Positions 51,710 to 60,092 of a DNA stretch of 64,000 bases are shown here, in pieces. The position numbers were made by a program, and so were the translations under genes. This DNA comes from Sporomusa sphaeroides DSM 2875 (GTDB taxonomy: Bacteria; Bacillota; Negativicutes; Sporomusales; Sporomusaceae). The stretch lies in NCBI RefSeq assembly GCF_001941975.2, contig NZ_CP146991.1, positions 2,466,524 through 2,530,523 on the forward strand, in the 5' to 3' direction. The stretch's first letter is position 1, and every line of letters begins with the position of its first letter. The notes below the pieces were generated by a model that made no database searches, had not been told where the DNA came from, and saw only the letters and a list, made by a program, of their open reading frames with translations.

Positions 51710-52681
51710 ATGAGTGACACAACGTCCTACACCCCCGCAGAAGTTGCCAAAATCCTGAAGATCTCTCGCTTCACCGTCTATGAAATGATTAAGCGGGGCG
51801 ATCTTGCGGCCTATCACATTGGTCGCAAAGTCCGGGTCGAAGCACCGGATTTAGAAGTCTATATCCAAAAATCAAAGAAAACTGCATTGTCCCGGAAGGG
51901 CGCTGCCCAGCCACCATTAGACGACCCGGGCGCCGAACCGGACAGCTTTATCATCTGCGGGCAAGACATTATCCTTGATATTCTAACCCGGCATCTCGAA
52001 AGAGCACTTCCCCATATCCGTTGTTTTCGCAATTATGCTGGCAGCATTGACGGGCTGTTATCCCTGTATCGCGGGACTGCTAATGTCGTTACTGCCCATT
52101 TGTGGGATAGCGATACCGACACGTATAATACTCCTTATGTACGCCGGTTTCTGCCAGGGCACCGTACAGTGGTCTACAACCTGGCTTATCGCAATACCGG
52201 TTTTTACGTTGCCAAAGGCAATCCAAAAAACATCAGCCATTGGCATGACTTAAACCGGCCTGATATAACGCTCATCAACCGGGAGCGCGGGTCCGGCGCA
52301 AGAGTTTTGCTTGACGAAATGCTGCACGTGCTTGCAATTGATTACCGCCAGATAAACGGCTACTCCCGGGAGGAAATGAGCCATCTGGCAGTCGCCAGTT
52401 GTGTGGCCAGAGGCGAAGCCGATGTCGGTATCGGTATCGAAAAAGCTGCACTGCAAGTCAGCGATATTGATTTCATTTTTCAAAAAAAAGAGCGTTATGA
52501 TATTGATTTCATTTTTCAAAAAAAAGAGCGTTATGACCTTGTCTTGCGCCGGGAGGATGCGGATAAGCCACATTTCCAGGCGCTGTTAACCATTATCCGT
52601 TCCGATGTATTCCGTAACGAAGTAGCCGGCATGGGCGGTTATGACTTGTCCCAAACTGGTCAGCTTATGGGAAATAGTTAA
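51710..52681 (+). CDS. HTH regulator with periplasmic-binding-like domain, putative molybdate/tungstate sensor
   Basis: A 323-residue protein. Residues 5-55 form an excisionase/MerR-type winged helix (YTPAEVAKILKISRFTVYEMIKRGDLAAYHIGRKVRV). From about residue 80 a PBP-like domain follows (IICGQDIILDILTRHLERAL, NVVTAHLWDSDTDTYNTPYV, LINRERGSGARVLLDEML, CVARGEADVGIGIEKAA). This architecture is known for regulators of oxyanion or molybdate genes. It is divergent from the mod operon. A perfect 36-bp tandem duplication adds a second DIDFIFQKKERY near residue 264, which may damage the domain. The start follows TAGAGGTG. Confidence 0.83.
   Translation: MSDTTSYTPAEVAKILKISRFTVYEMIKRGDLAAYHIGRKVRVEAPDLEVYIQKSKKTALSRKGAAQPPLDDPGAEPDSFIICGQDIILDILTRHLERALPHIRCFRNYAGSIDGLLSLYRGTANVVTAHLWDSDTDTYNTPYVRRFLPGHRTVVYNLAYRNTGFYVAKGNPKNISHWHDLNRPDITLINRERGSGARVLLDEMLHVLAIDYRQINGYSREEMSHLAVASCVARGEADVGIGIEKAALQVSDIDFIFQKKERYDIDFIFQKKERYDLVLRREDADKPHFQALLTIIRSDVFRNEVAGMGGYDLSQTGQLMGNS
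52463..52534 (+). repeat. Perfect 36-bp in-frame tandem duplication
   Basis: Two identical 36-bp units (52463-52498 and 52499-52534) encode DIDFIFQKKERY twice. With no differences between units, the duplication is recent or is maintained by slippage. It includes an A8 run. Confidence 0.95.
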
Positions 52682-52684
52682 AAA

Positions 52685-52737
52685 AGGCGGGTCGCAAACG
52701 ATTATTTAAAAATCGTCTTGCGACTCGCCCTTTTTTG
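52685..52737. terminator. Strong terminator
   Basis: AAGGCGGGTCGCAA / TTGCGACTCGCCCTT-type stem with a nested ACGATT/AATCGT arm and a TTTTTT tail, directly after the regulator stop codon. Confidence 0.9.
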
Positions 52738-52779
52738 ACTACTAGCAAGAAAAATATTATGAAATGGAACTTTGCAGTT

Positions 52780-53328
52780 TCACCGGCTGGGATTCTTATC
52801 CCGCAATTTACTTTTGTCTACTGGTTCAACATGTATTGCAAACTCCGTATTCTTGAAATAGCTTACTGCCTGACTCTCAATAATCTGTTTTAATTCATAA
52901 AAGGTAATGCCTGCACCCGAAGCTTCAAACGCTTTTGCCGCTTTCTTCACACACTCATACTCTGCCCGGGCAGTGAGTGGATTATCACGGACATCTTTGA
53001 CTAACTTGACATTTACATTATCTTCCCAAATTTTATTCCCTGTTCCATCCTGCAAGGTTACCTTCATCGTCTCGATAGAGTATTTGTAAGAGATATGGTC
53101 GACATTAAACTGCCTGATACCCAAGGTTCCTAATTCAGCAGCAAGATAGCCGCTGACTATATCTACATTTCCCTCAGGTGTATCAATTAGCAGAATATAT
53201 TCCGGCCTCCCCTTTTTGGTCATCGCATTCACCACATGGACATTGCCGGCTCCTTTTGCCATTAACTGTTCAATTAGGTATGGAACGTGTTCAGCATTTA
53301 CATTGTCAACGGTAGTCATTAAAAGCAT
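52780..53328 (-). CDS. LarC C-terminal-domain-like protein (nickel-pincer cofactor related)
   Basis: A 182-residue protein resembling the LarC2 part of LarC (DUF111): TTVDNVNAEHVPYLIEQLMAKGAGNVHVVNAMTKKGRPEYILLI, then a region equivalent to the LarC end (GTGNKIWEDNVNVKLVKDVRDNPLTARAEYECVKKAAKA). LarC inserts nickel into the pyridinium cofactor of LarA; LarC2 can be a separate product through frameshifting. No LarA, LarB, LarE or LarC1 is in the window. It is 28 bp downstream of the 595-residue gene, so one operon. Confidence 0.75.
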   Translation of the reverse strand: MLLMTTVDNVNAEHVPYLIEQLMAKGAGNVHVVNAMTKKGRPEYILLIDTPEGNVDIVSGYLAAELGTLGIRQFNVDHISYKYSIETMKVTLQDGTGNKIWEDNVNVKLVKDVRDNPLTARAEYECVKKAAKAFEASGAGITFYELKQIIESQAVSYFKNTEFAIHVEPVDKSKLRDKNPSR

Positions 53329-53356
53329 AACGGCAATCCTTCCTTATTCTCCTCGT

Positions 53357-55144
53357 TTAAGCTTCAATAATCTCTAAAGCAAGTTTTGCAACCCGTGTTG
53401 CCGCAGCCTTTCCTCCAGGGATGCCGGCAGTAACATATGCCGCTTTTTCAGCAATAGTTGCCGCCTCAGCTGGCGTATAGAGTTTCATTGCCGCAGCTAT
53501 GGCAGCAGGTACAACAATATTCATAATACAAACTCCTGAAAAGGCAATTTCATCCATTATTACAGCACCCAGTGGTGCTGCCCATTCAATATCAGGTCGC
53601 TCCCCTTTGCATATTTGGGGTATAATGTCATGGACAAACCCATGCATCACAGCCGTCTTATCACCAAGAGTCACACTAATATCAATCAACGGATCAAACG
53701 CCCAATACTTTTTCGCGAGGTTGGCAGTTCTTCTTGCGCCTGGTGCGATTTTTAGTATTTTAACGTGGGTCTCACTGCCTGTCATATCACTAAGAATTCT
53801 ATCGGCATGTTTTTCCATATATGCAATACGTTCTTCATCCAATGCGCGAACTACTTCTTCCAGCGTTTTCCCTGCCGATAGTTGGGCAAAAGCAAACTCC
53901 GCGCGCGAATGTAAGGCTTTGGCTCTTGCGGGCTCGGTTGCATTGATTAACATACTAGTGACAAGACCATTGTTAAGTTCATTAGCTTTTCTTGCTATTG
54001 TATTTATACTGAACAGCGCCACTTCCGGATTAAATGTAGTTTGAGCACGTTCTTCAGCAATCATTTTTGCCACTTTCTCGGCATCCCCGTTATGTTCAAA
54101 TAATGCCTTCATCCCGATAATGGCATAAGCCCCGATATGTCCGAGTGGTGTATTGACAGGACTTCCTGAGAATCCTGAGAGCATTTCAGTAAAAGCAGCA
54201 AAAATTTCATCAAAAGCCATCATGCCGATTACAGAAGGTCCGCCGATATCCTTGATAATTAAACCGACATCACCGACAACTTTTGCAGTATCATATTCCT
54301 CTCCGGTAACTTTTAAATGGATCTTCTCCGGTAGCCCTGCAGTTTCGACAGCCGACTTACCCACCAAATAGGCCGAGCTTGTCCGGCCATATTGCCCGCT
54401 TGCTTCCGGCACCTCAGCATCCGGATGGATGATTTCCAGAATCGCGGCAGCACCTAATACAGCAGAGATAAAAGGCTTGGGTTGCATCGCAGCACCGGCC
54501 ATGGCATCAAGCATGGCTTGTGTACCAATACGTGCACCGTTTCGTGCCATCTCCGGCCAGATAAAATCTTCCCCCAATGCACTATGCCCATATACTGGGC
54601 CGCCAGCCACAAACATGGGTATCTTTCTACCGTCAAAGGACGTCAATCGTCCCTCCATCATAGCCTGATTAATGGCCACAACCGCAGGAAATCCGGAGAT
54701 TTTATTATTCATTTTAGCTGTGGGAACTGCGGCGACACCGCTTCGATCCACCTGAGCCAACATCCGGGCAGTAGCCCCCAGCTTCCTGTTTCCGGCCGGT
54801 ATGCCAACCTGTGCCTTAGACCCTGCCAAATACATAATGCATGCTACGATTAATGCGGCGTTTGCACCATCAGCTCCGGAATGTTTTGCCGTTTTGATTG
54901 CTTTCTCCATGATATCATCAATCGGCAGTCTGCGGGCATCGGCAAATTCAATGGATAGGCTCCTGCCTCTGAGCACTTCTTCGGTGATAACGTTGACCAC
55001 AGTATGAATGGCCATATTAACCATACCGTGACCACCTGCCAACGCTTCGATTCGATCGTTGGTCAAATTTGAGATATTAGATACAGATGCCATTTCTGCG
55101 GCAGAAATTACTCGGCTTTTCTCGCTAGGATTTATTGTAGTCAT
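53357..55144 (-). CDS. Unrecognised 595-residue protein paired with LarC-like gene
   Basis: A large soluble protein without signal peptide. I do not recognise its family. Notable stretches: GGHGMVNMAIHTVVNVITEEVL near residue 40, SGADGANAALIVACIMYLAGSKAQVGIPAGNRKLGATARMLAQVDRSG (90-140), PMFVAGGPVYGHSALGEDFI (180-200), and C-terminal VMDEIAFSGVCIMNIVVPAAIAAAMKL. It is Gly/Ala rich with several His and few Cys, suggesting a helical enzyme. Coupling to a LarC-like protein suggests a nickel- or metallocofactor link (inference). The start has AGGGAGGAGATATAGC upstream, and an IS110-type element ends only about 15-20 bp before that. Confidence 0.72.
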   Translation of the reverse strand: MTTINPSEKSRVISAAEMASVSNISNLTNDRIEALAGGHGMVNMAIHTVVNVITEEVLRGRSLSIEFADARRLPIDDIMEKAIKTAKHSGADGANAALIVACIMYLAGSKAQVGIPAGNRKLGATARMLAQVDRSGVAAVPTAKMNNKISGFPAVVAINQAMMEGRLTSFDGRKIPMFVAGGPVYGHSALGEDFIWPEMARNGARIGTQAMLDAMAGAAMQPKPFISAVLGAAAILEIIHPDAEVPEASGQYGRTSSAYLVGKSAVETAGLPEKIHLKVTGEEYDTAKVVGDVGLIIKDIGGPSVIGMMAFDEIFAAFTEMLSGFSGSPVNTPLGHIGAYAIIGMKALFEHNGDAEKVAKMIAEERAQTTFNPEVALFSINTIARKANELNNGLVTSMLINATEPARAKALHSRAEFAFAQLSAGKTLEEVVRALDEERIAYMEKHADRILSDMTGSETHVKILKIAPGARRTANLAKKYWAFDPLIDISVTLGDKTAVMHGFVHDIIPQICKGERPDIEWAAPLGAVIMDEIAFSGVCIMNIVVPAAIAAAMKLYTPAEAATIAEKAAYVTAGIPGGKAAATRVAKLALEIIEA

Positions 55145-55164
55145 ATGCTATATCTCCTCCCTAA

Positions 55165-55554
55165 ATAATCTTGAGTTTTCTTTCCAATACTCCCGTTTTC
55201 ACAGGATTACGCAAGGTTAAACAGAGCGTATGCAGGCACGGAGAGCGTCGAACGCCTAATCCAGCGGGAAAGAGGCACAGCAAAGCCAGCATCAAGTGTT
55301 TTTTGATGACAGGCCAAACGGTAAACCACATTTCCCGCAGCAGCAAACCTCCCATGTCTAACAGGGTCGTTGCCCTCAATTCCTTCGTTCTGCTTGCCTG
55401 CAAGGTGGTGTCAGTCGTGCTCGTATGCCGAGTCGTTGCTCTGATGGAGAATTTTGATGACCAACTACCGGCTCTGTTTTTGTTTTGCAAAATACTGATG
55501 GACGGAAGCCCGGTGCATCCCCGCGACGCTTCAGGGAGCAGCTTCCTGTAACGG
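55165..55554 (-). ncRNA. Candidate bridge/seek RNA region of the IS110-type element
   Basis: The 390 bp downstream of the transposase have no convincing protein. Published work shows IS110/IS1111 elements express a structured RNA from such flanks that guides target choice. I see several short inverted segments here but did not fold it, so limits and structure are inferred. Confidence 0.35.
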
Positions 55555-56844
55555 TTACGCCGCTTGCTGCGGCTGGTTCCTATGAATATCCGCAAGCAGT
55601 CTCACGGGGTCGTAAGCGCAGCCTTTTGTCGAGACCGCGTAAAACACTCGGATGAGCTTACAACTCATAGCAATAATGGATTGTTTTTTCTTCAACGGGT
55701 TCTTTTCCCTGGTTGTATAGTATTGATGCAGTTGCCGGAACTCTGGGCTGCCATGCCATCCAACCAGCATAATGGCGGCCCGGAACAAAACCGTTCGCAA
55801 CCGGGAGCGTCCCCGTCTGCTGATGCCTGTTTGTCCCTTGAATTTGCCGGAACTGTTCTGCGTGATGGCAAGACCGGCCAGCTTTTGAATCTGCCTTGGC
55901 GAATCGAACCGTCGGACGGCGCCGACCTCTGCGAAGAACCCGGCCACGGTCACGAGGCCAATACCGGGGATTTTCATCAACTCGGCTACCGCAGGTATTT
56001 GTTCGCACAATGCCTCTATCATGGACATGATTTCCGCAAGCTGCTGGGCCTTGGCGTCGTAATCTTCCAGTAGTAGCTTCAATTCTGTTCGGGCTGCTCC
56101 CATGCCGTCCCTGCATCCGATGCTCTTTTTAGCCGCCGCATACAGGTTCTGGGCACGCTTCTTTCCCACCGCCCGCAGTTTCATGCGTCGCCAGATGGTG
56201 TTGATACCGTCCGGCCCTAAAGCAGCCAGGTCGGCGGGAAAGGGGGCTTCATGCAGGATCGCCATACTACCAGTTTGGCTGAAATTTACAAAGACACTTC
56301 GATATTCGGGAAAATAAATTTTCAGCCACCGCTGGATTTGATTCTTCGCTATCACCATCTCCCTGATAATACGCTCACGGACATTCATCGCTATCCGTAG
56401 GTCGGCGTATACGCCCTCTGGGATATATGGCTCGCAGTAGCGCCCCTCCAGTACCAATTTGGCAATGACCTTCGGGTCTTTCAGGTCGCTCTTGCTCGGG
56501 TGGTTGTCATCCAATTCCTTGCTTTTCTTTACATGGTGCGGATTTACCAAAACCAACTTGATGTCGCTGTCTTTTAGATATTCCGCCAGCGTGAACCAGT
56601 AGTGGCCCGTTGGCTCTGCCCCGATGACAACCTGATCCTTGCTGTTTTTCGCCGCTACATCCCATATCCATGAGGTCAGGAGCACAAAGCCCTCCGCATC
56701 GTTTTCAAAATGGAATGCTTTGGTCAGTTCAATCCCGCGCCAGTCGAACGCTCGTGCCCAATGGCTCTCGCTGGCGATATCCACACCGACCACCATTGTG
56801 CTTTCTGTCAATTGACGAATTTTTTCGTTCTGTGTTACACTCAT
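55555..56844 (-). CDS. IS110-family transposase (first)
   Basis: A 429-residue DEDD recombinase. N-terminal RuvC-like domain: VVGVDIASESHWARAFDW, VIGAEPTGHYWFTLAEYL, DDNHPSKSDLKDPKVIAKLVLEG with acidic residues. C-terminal transposase_20 region: IPGIGLVTVAGFFAEVG, FDSPRQIQKLAGL, FKGQTGISRRGRSRLRTVLF containing the catalytic Ser region. The start at 56844 is preferred (AAGGGAGTATCC before it) over a TTG 18 bp upstream. Confidence 0.9.
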   Translation of the reverse strand: MSVTQNEKIRQLTESTMVVGVDIASESHWARAFDWRGIELTKAFHFENDAEGFVLLTSWIWDVAAKNSKDQVVIGAEPTGHYWFTLAEYLKDSDIKLVLVNPHHVKKSKELDDNHPSKSDLKDPKVIAKLVLEGRYCEPYIPEGVYADLRIAMNVRERIIREMVIAKNQIQRWLKIYFPEYRSVFVNFSQTGSMAILHEAPFPADLAALGPDGINTIWRRMKLRAVGKKRAQNLYAAAKKSIGCRDGMGAARTELKLLLEDYDAKAQQLAEIMSMIEALCEQIPAVAELMKIPGIGLVTVAGFFAEVGAVRRFDSPRQIQKLAGLAITQNSSGKFKGQTGISRRGRSRLRTVLFRAAIMLVGWHGSPEFRQLHQYYTTREKNPLKKKQSIIAMSCKLIRVFYAVSTKGCAYDPVRLLADIHRNQPQQAA

Positions 56845-56999
56845 TTTGGATACTCCCTTCAATGCTATGCTCGTTTTTTAATTAGGGCATTCGGCAACTC
56901 TGTTGCTGTTTGACCCTGCTTGGGGCTTGACCCCTTTGAGCTAATTGTAGGGAGTATCTTCTTTTTGTTCAATCGCCGTTTTTAACCGTTTACAGGAAT

Positions 57000-57347
57000 G
57001 CTCGTATAATAAGTTTTGCGAGGGGATTTTTATGCCCCCGCAGATAGTAACAAGCCAACCGGCCTGCCCATACCCATGATAAAATTGACCTTGTGTCAAT
57101 CAGGTTAAAGTTCTTCATTCTCCTGTTGAGCCGAAAGGCTGCTTCAAAAAAAGTCTGTTCCCCTGAACCGGAAGTTAGCTTCAAACCGCCGGCTGTTTGC
57201 CAGGCAACAGGCAGCCCGTTTTGCAGTACGGGTTCGCAACGGCCTGTTCCCGGCTGGATTCTAATACGCGAGGGTGTGGATGCTCCGGTATCATGGGTAT
57301 TGCCAAGCCGGTTGACTCAAAATTCATCCAGGAAAGAAGGTGAAACT
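57000..57347 (+). ncRNA. Candidate bridge RNA region of the second IS110-family element
   Basis: About 350 bp of GC-rich, non-coding DNA directly upstream of the second transposase contain several self-complementary segments, e.g. around GCCGGCTGTTTGCC and GAACCGG. IS110-group elements encode the bridge RNA in this 5' flank. Proposed from position; no folding was done. Confidence 0.35.
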
Positions 57348-58571
57348 GTGAATCCATTATTCGTTGGCATTGATGTAGGCAGCCGTAATAACGCAGTATA
57401 CATCATGTTGCCAGACGGCTCCAAACATAGTTCCTTTTCGGTCCAAAACAACCTCGGCGGGGCGCAGACTCTCTCCAAGCGAGTGGTAGCCGCATTGACG
57501 GAGAAGAACCTGTCCGCCGCCGTGATTGGCATGGAAGCCACTTCGGTTTACGGCAATAATCTGCTGTATTTCCTGCGGGAAGACGGCGCTCTGGGGCGGT
57601 TCGAACGCAAATTGCATGTGCTCAATCCCAAGCAGGTTAAAAAGTTTAAGGATGCCTATTCTGATTTGCCCAAGAACGATCTCATAGACGCCTTCGTCAT
57701 CGCCGACAATCTTCGCTTCGGCCGGATCACTGCCCCGGTCTACATGGACGATTACCGTTACAAAGCTCTGCAAAACCTAACCCGCGCCCGCTTCTTCGCT
57801 GTCCAAAATCTCACACGGGAAAAGCAGCGGTTTATGAACTATCTCTTCATGAAATGCTCCGGTCTCACCCAGGAGAAGATTTTCTCCGATAATTTCGGGG
57901 CGACGGCGCTGGCGCTTTTTGAAGAGTTTGAAACCCCAGATGATATGGCCAACATGGATATTGACCAACTGGCTTCTTTTATCGCGCACAAAGGGAAAAA
58001 TCGCTCTCCGCGACCGCTGGAGATTGCTAAAGCGCTACAAGCTGCCGCTAGAGGCTCTTACCGTCTCCCTAAGACGGTCACTGACTCCGTAAATCAGGTG
58101 TTGGCCCTATCCATTTCCTCCATGCGCGCTATGCAGTCTCAGATTAAAGCCCTAGATAAAGAAATTCAGCGCCAGTTTGACAACATCCCCAACACATTGA
58201 CTTCGGTTCCTGGTATCGGCCCCGTATTTTCCGCTGGTATCATCGCCGAAATCGGCGATATCAACCGTTTTAATGGACAAGCCGCTCTTGCTAAATTTGC
58301 CGGCCTTGCCTGGTCTCAGCACCAGTCCGGTATGTTTGAAGCTCACAATACCCGCCTCATCCGCTCTGGCAACCGTTTCCTCAAATACTACTTGTGTGAA
58401 GCCGCCCATTCTCTCGTGCGTTGCGACACGGAGTACAAGCGCTACTATGACCTTAAATTCAAAGAGGTCAACAAGTATCAGCATAAACGCGCACTCGCTT
58501 TAACTGCCAGAAAATTGGTCAGGTTAGTCTTTCGACTGCTGAAAGATAACCGGCTTTACAAACCGGCGTAG
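57348..58571 (+). CDS. IS110-family transposase (second, different lineage)
   Basis: A 407-residue DEDD recombinase: LFVGIDVGSRNNAVYIMLPDGS, IGMEATSVYGNNLLYFL, KNDLIDAFVIADNLRFG, then C-terminal LTSVPGIGPVFSAGIIAEIGDINRF, FAGLAWSQHQSGMFEAHNTRLIRSGNRFLKYYLCEAA. GTG at 57348 follows GAAAGAAGGTG; the longer upstream frame lies in the non-coding flank. It has little similarity to the neighbouring transposase beyond family motifs. Confidence 0.9.
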   Translation: MNPLFVGIDVGSRNNAVYIMLPDGSKHSSFSVQNNLGGAQTLSKRVVAALTEKNLSAAVIGMEATSVYGNNLLYFLREDGALGRFERKLHVLNPKQVKKFKDAYSDLPKNDLIDAFVIADNLRFGRITAPVYMDDYRYKALQNLTRARFFAVQNLTREKQRFMNYLFMKCSGLTQEKIFSDNFGATALALFEEFETPDDMANMDIDQLASFIAHKGKNRSPRPLEIAKALQAAARGSYRLPKTVTDSVNQVLALSISSMRAMQSQIKALDKEIQRQFDNIPNTLTSVPGIGPVFSAGIIAEIGDINRFNGQAALAKFAGLAWSQHQSGMFEAHNTRLIRSGNRFLKYYLCEAAHSLVRCDTEYKRYYDLKFKEVNKYQHKRALALTARKLVRLVFRLLKDNRLYKPA

Positions 58572-58744
58572 ATTTCTACGCCCCCTTCACTCCCTGCTGT
58601 TAAAAAATGGGGCAGGCAGGGTTTGTTTGCTATTCCCTTTTTCGGCCACTCTAACGATCAATCTGCTCATTTCTTTAAATCTTTCGCCTTTTAGGGGCTT
58701 GACATTTCACCGCCGGACTTTTTATTTAAAATAGAAAATATAAA

Positions 58745-60055
58745 TTATGCGTTCTTAACATCCTGCATAGCATCATGCTTTTTTTCTGTATTACCAGTCG
58801 CAACCCCATTGTCTAACGTTAGGATAAATAAACCTGCGATGGCAACAGAAATAGCCATTCCGATATACGCCCCTTGAAATGAGCCTGTCGCATTTTTCAT
58901 ATAACCGGTAACATATGGCCCAACCCAGCCGCTGATTAAGCCGATAGAGTTAATTAAGCTTGTCGCGGCGGCAGCAGCCGAACCGGATAAGAAGGTAGTC
59001 GGATAAGACCACCAGATTCCCAGTCCCACATATAGTCCTAATGCACTAAGACTGACAAGTACAAGACTCATCCAAGGATTCGTAACAAACGGCCCGGCAC
59101 CCATCGCAATAGCACCTAAGAATAACGGCAAAGCCATGTGCCAACGTTTTTCCCCTGACTTAGAAGAAGACATCCCCCACAGATTGAAACCAAAAAAAGC
59201 GATGGTCATGGGTATGGCGATAAGCCAGCCCATCTGGGTGTTAGACCAACCAGATACCGCTTTAAGCGCAGTGGGCATCCAGAAGTTGAATCCCCAAAAA
59301 CCAGTCATCCACAAAAAGTAGATTCCAGCAAGCTTCAGCACTTTTTTATTCTTACAAGATTCCCAAATGGTAAATTTCCGGACTGAGTTTTTTGCGGCAA
59401 CTTCCTGCTCGTATTCTTGGGTCAACAGCTCTTTCTCTTCTGATGACAGCCAAACAGCATCCTTAGGCGAGTTTGGCAGCCAATATAAATAGGCAATACC
59501 TAAGACAACAGCCGGAATCGCTTCCAGGATAAATAAGGTTTGCCAGCCCTTGAGCCCCCAAATGGAAACATCTAATAACCAACCGGCGAGTGGTGCGCCA
59601 ATAACTCCTGATAAGAGCATGGACGATAGAAAAAGGGACATAGCTGCCGGTCTCTCCTTGGTATTAAACCAGCGCGGCATAATAACAGCATAAACAACAG
59701 GAAAGAAGCTGGCCTCTAATGCTCCCAGTAAAAAGCGCAGGATATAAAACTGCGTGGCATTTTGCATAAATGCCATGAACGCTAACACCACTCCCCAAAC
59801 CACCAATATGACAGCAAGCCAGGAACGGGGACCTCTGCGTTCTGCGATCAGTGTCCCTGGAACGCCAAACAGCATATAACCGAAAAAGAGAATACCGGCT
59901 CCCATTCCATATTCTTCAGCGGAAAATCCCATATCCTGATTCATACTTAGCGCCGCAAAGGCAACATTGACTCGATCAAGATACGAAATGATTGATCCAA
60001 TAAACAAGGGAAGAATAACATAAAAGTATTTTCTTGCTTGTAAGCTTTTAAACAT
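58745..60055 (-). CDS. MFS transporter (anion:cation symporter type)
   Basis: A 436-residue major-facilitator protein with about 12 hydrophobic segments. The N-terminus FIGSIISYLDRVNVAFAALSM has the ACS-family first helix (DRxN), followed by the loop AERRGPRSWLA and RFLLGALEASFFPVVYAVIMPRWFNTKERP. ACS members import organic acids such as phthalate, galactonate or tartrate; the substrate is unknown. It is the last gene of a run with lipoate ligase and dihydrolipoyl dehydrogenase. Confidence 0.9.
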   Translation of the reverse strand: MFKSLQARKYFYVILPLFIGSIISYLDRVNVAFAALSMNQDMGFSAEEYGMGAGILFFGYMLFGVPGTLIAERRGPRSWLAVILVVWGVVLAFMAFMQNATQFYILRFLLGALEASFFPVVYAVIMPRWFNTKERPAAMSLFLSSMLLSGVIGAPLAGWLLDVSIWGLKGWQTLFILEAIPAVVLGIAYLYWLPNSPKDAVWLSSEEKELLTQEYEQEVAAKNSVRKFTIWESCKNKKVLKLAGIYFLWMTGFWGFNFWMPTALKAVSGWSNTQMGWLIAIPMTIAFFGFNLWGMSSSKSGEKRWHMALPLFLGAIAMGAGPFVTNPWMSLVLVSLSALGLYVGLGIWWSYPTTFLSGSAAAAATSLINSIGLISGWVGPYVTGYMKNATGSFQGAYIGMAISVAIAGLFILTLDNGVATGNTEKKHDAMQDVKNA

Positions 60056-60092
60056 GTAAGAACCTCCTTGTAATAAGATTGCAACTTGTTAT

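Larger units (their letters stand above)
55160..56960 (-). mobile_element. IS110-family element (IS1111-like layout), approximate limits
   Basis: An intact transposase (55555-56844, minus) is followed by about 390 bp of non-coding DNA reaching the 5' edge of the 595-residue gene, and preceded by about 100 bp. A long downstream non-coding flank is the IS1111-group arrangement. The ends could not be fixed because IS110 elements lack typical inverted repeats and make no target duplication. GATACTCCCT and AGGGAGTATC occur inverted at about 56847 and 56949. Confidence 0.65.

Noticed and set aside
55161-55595. 144-residue minus-strand ORF downstream of the first IS110 transposase
   Set aside because: Arg/Thr/Ser-rich, no family resemblance and no Shine-Dalgarno. 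The region better fits the non-coding flank of the IS, expected to encode a guide RNA.
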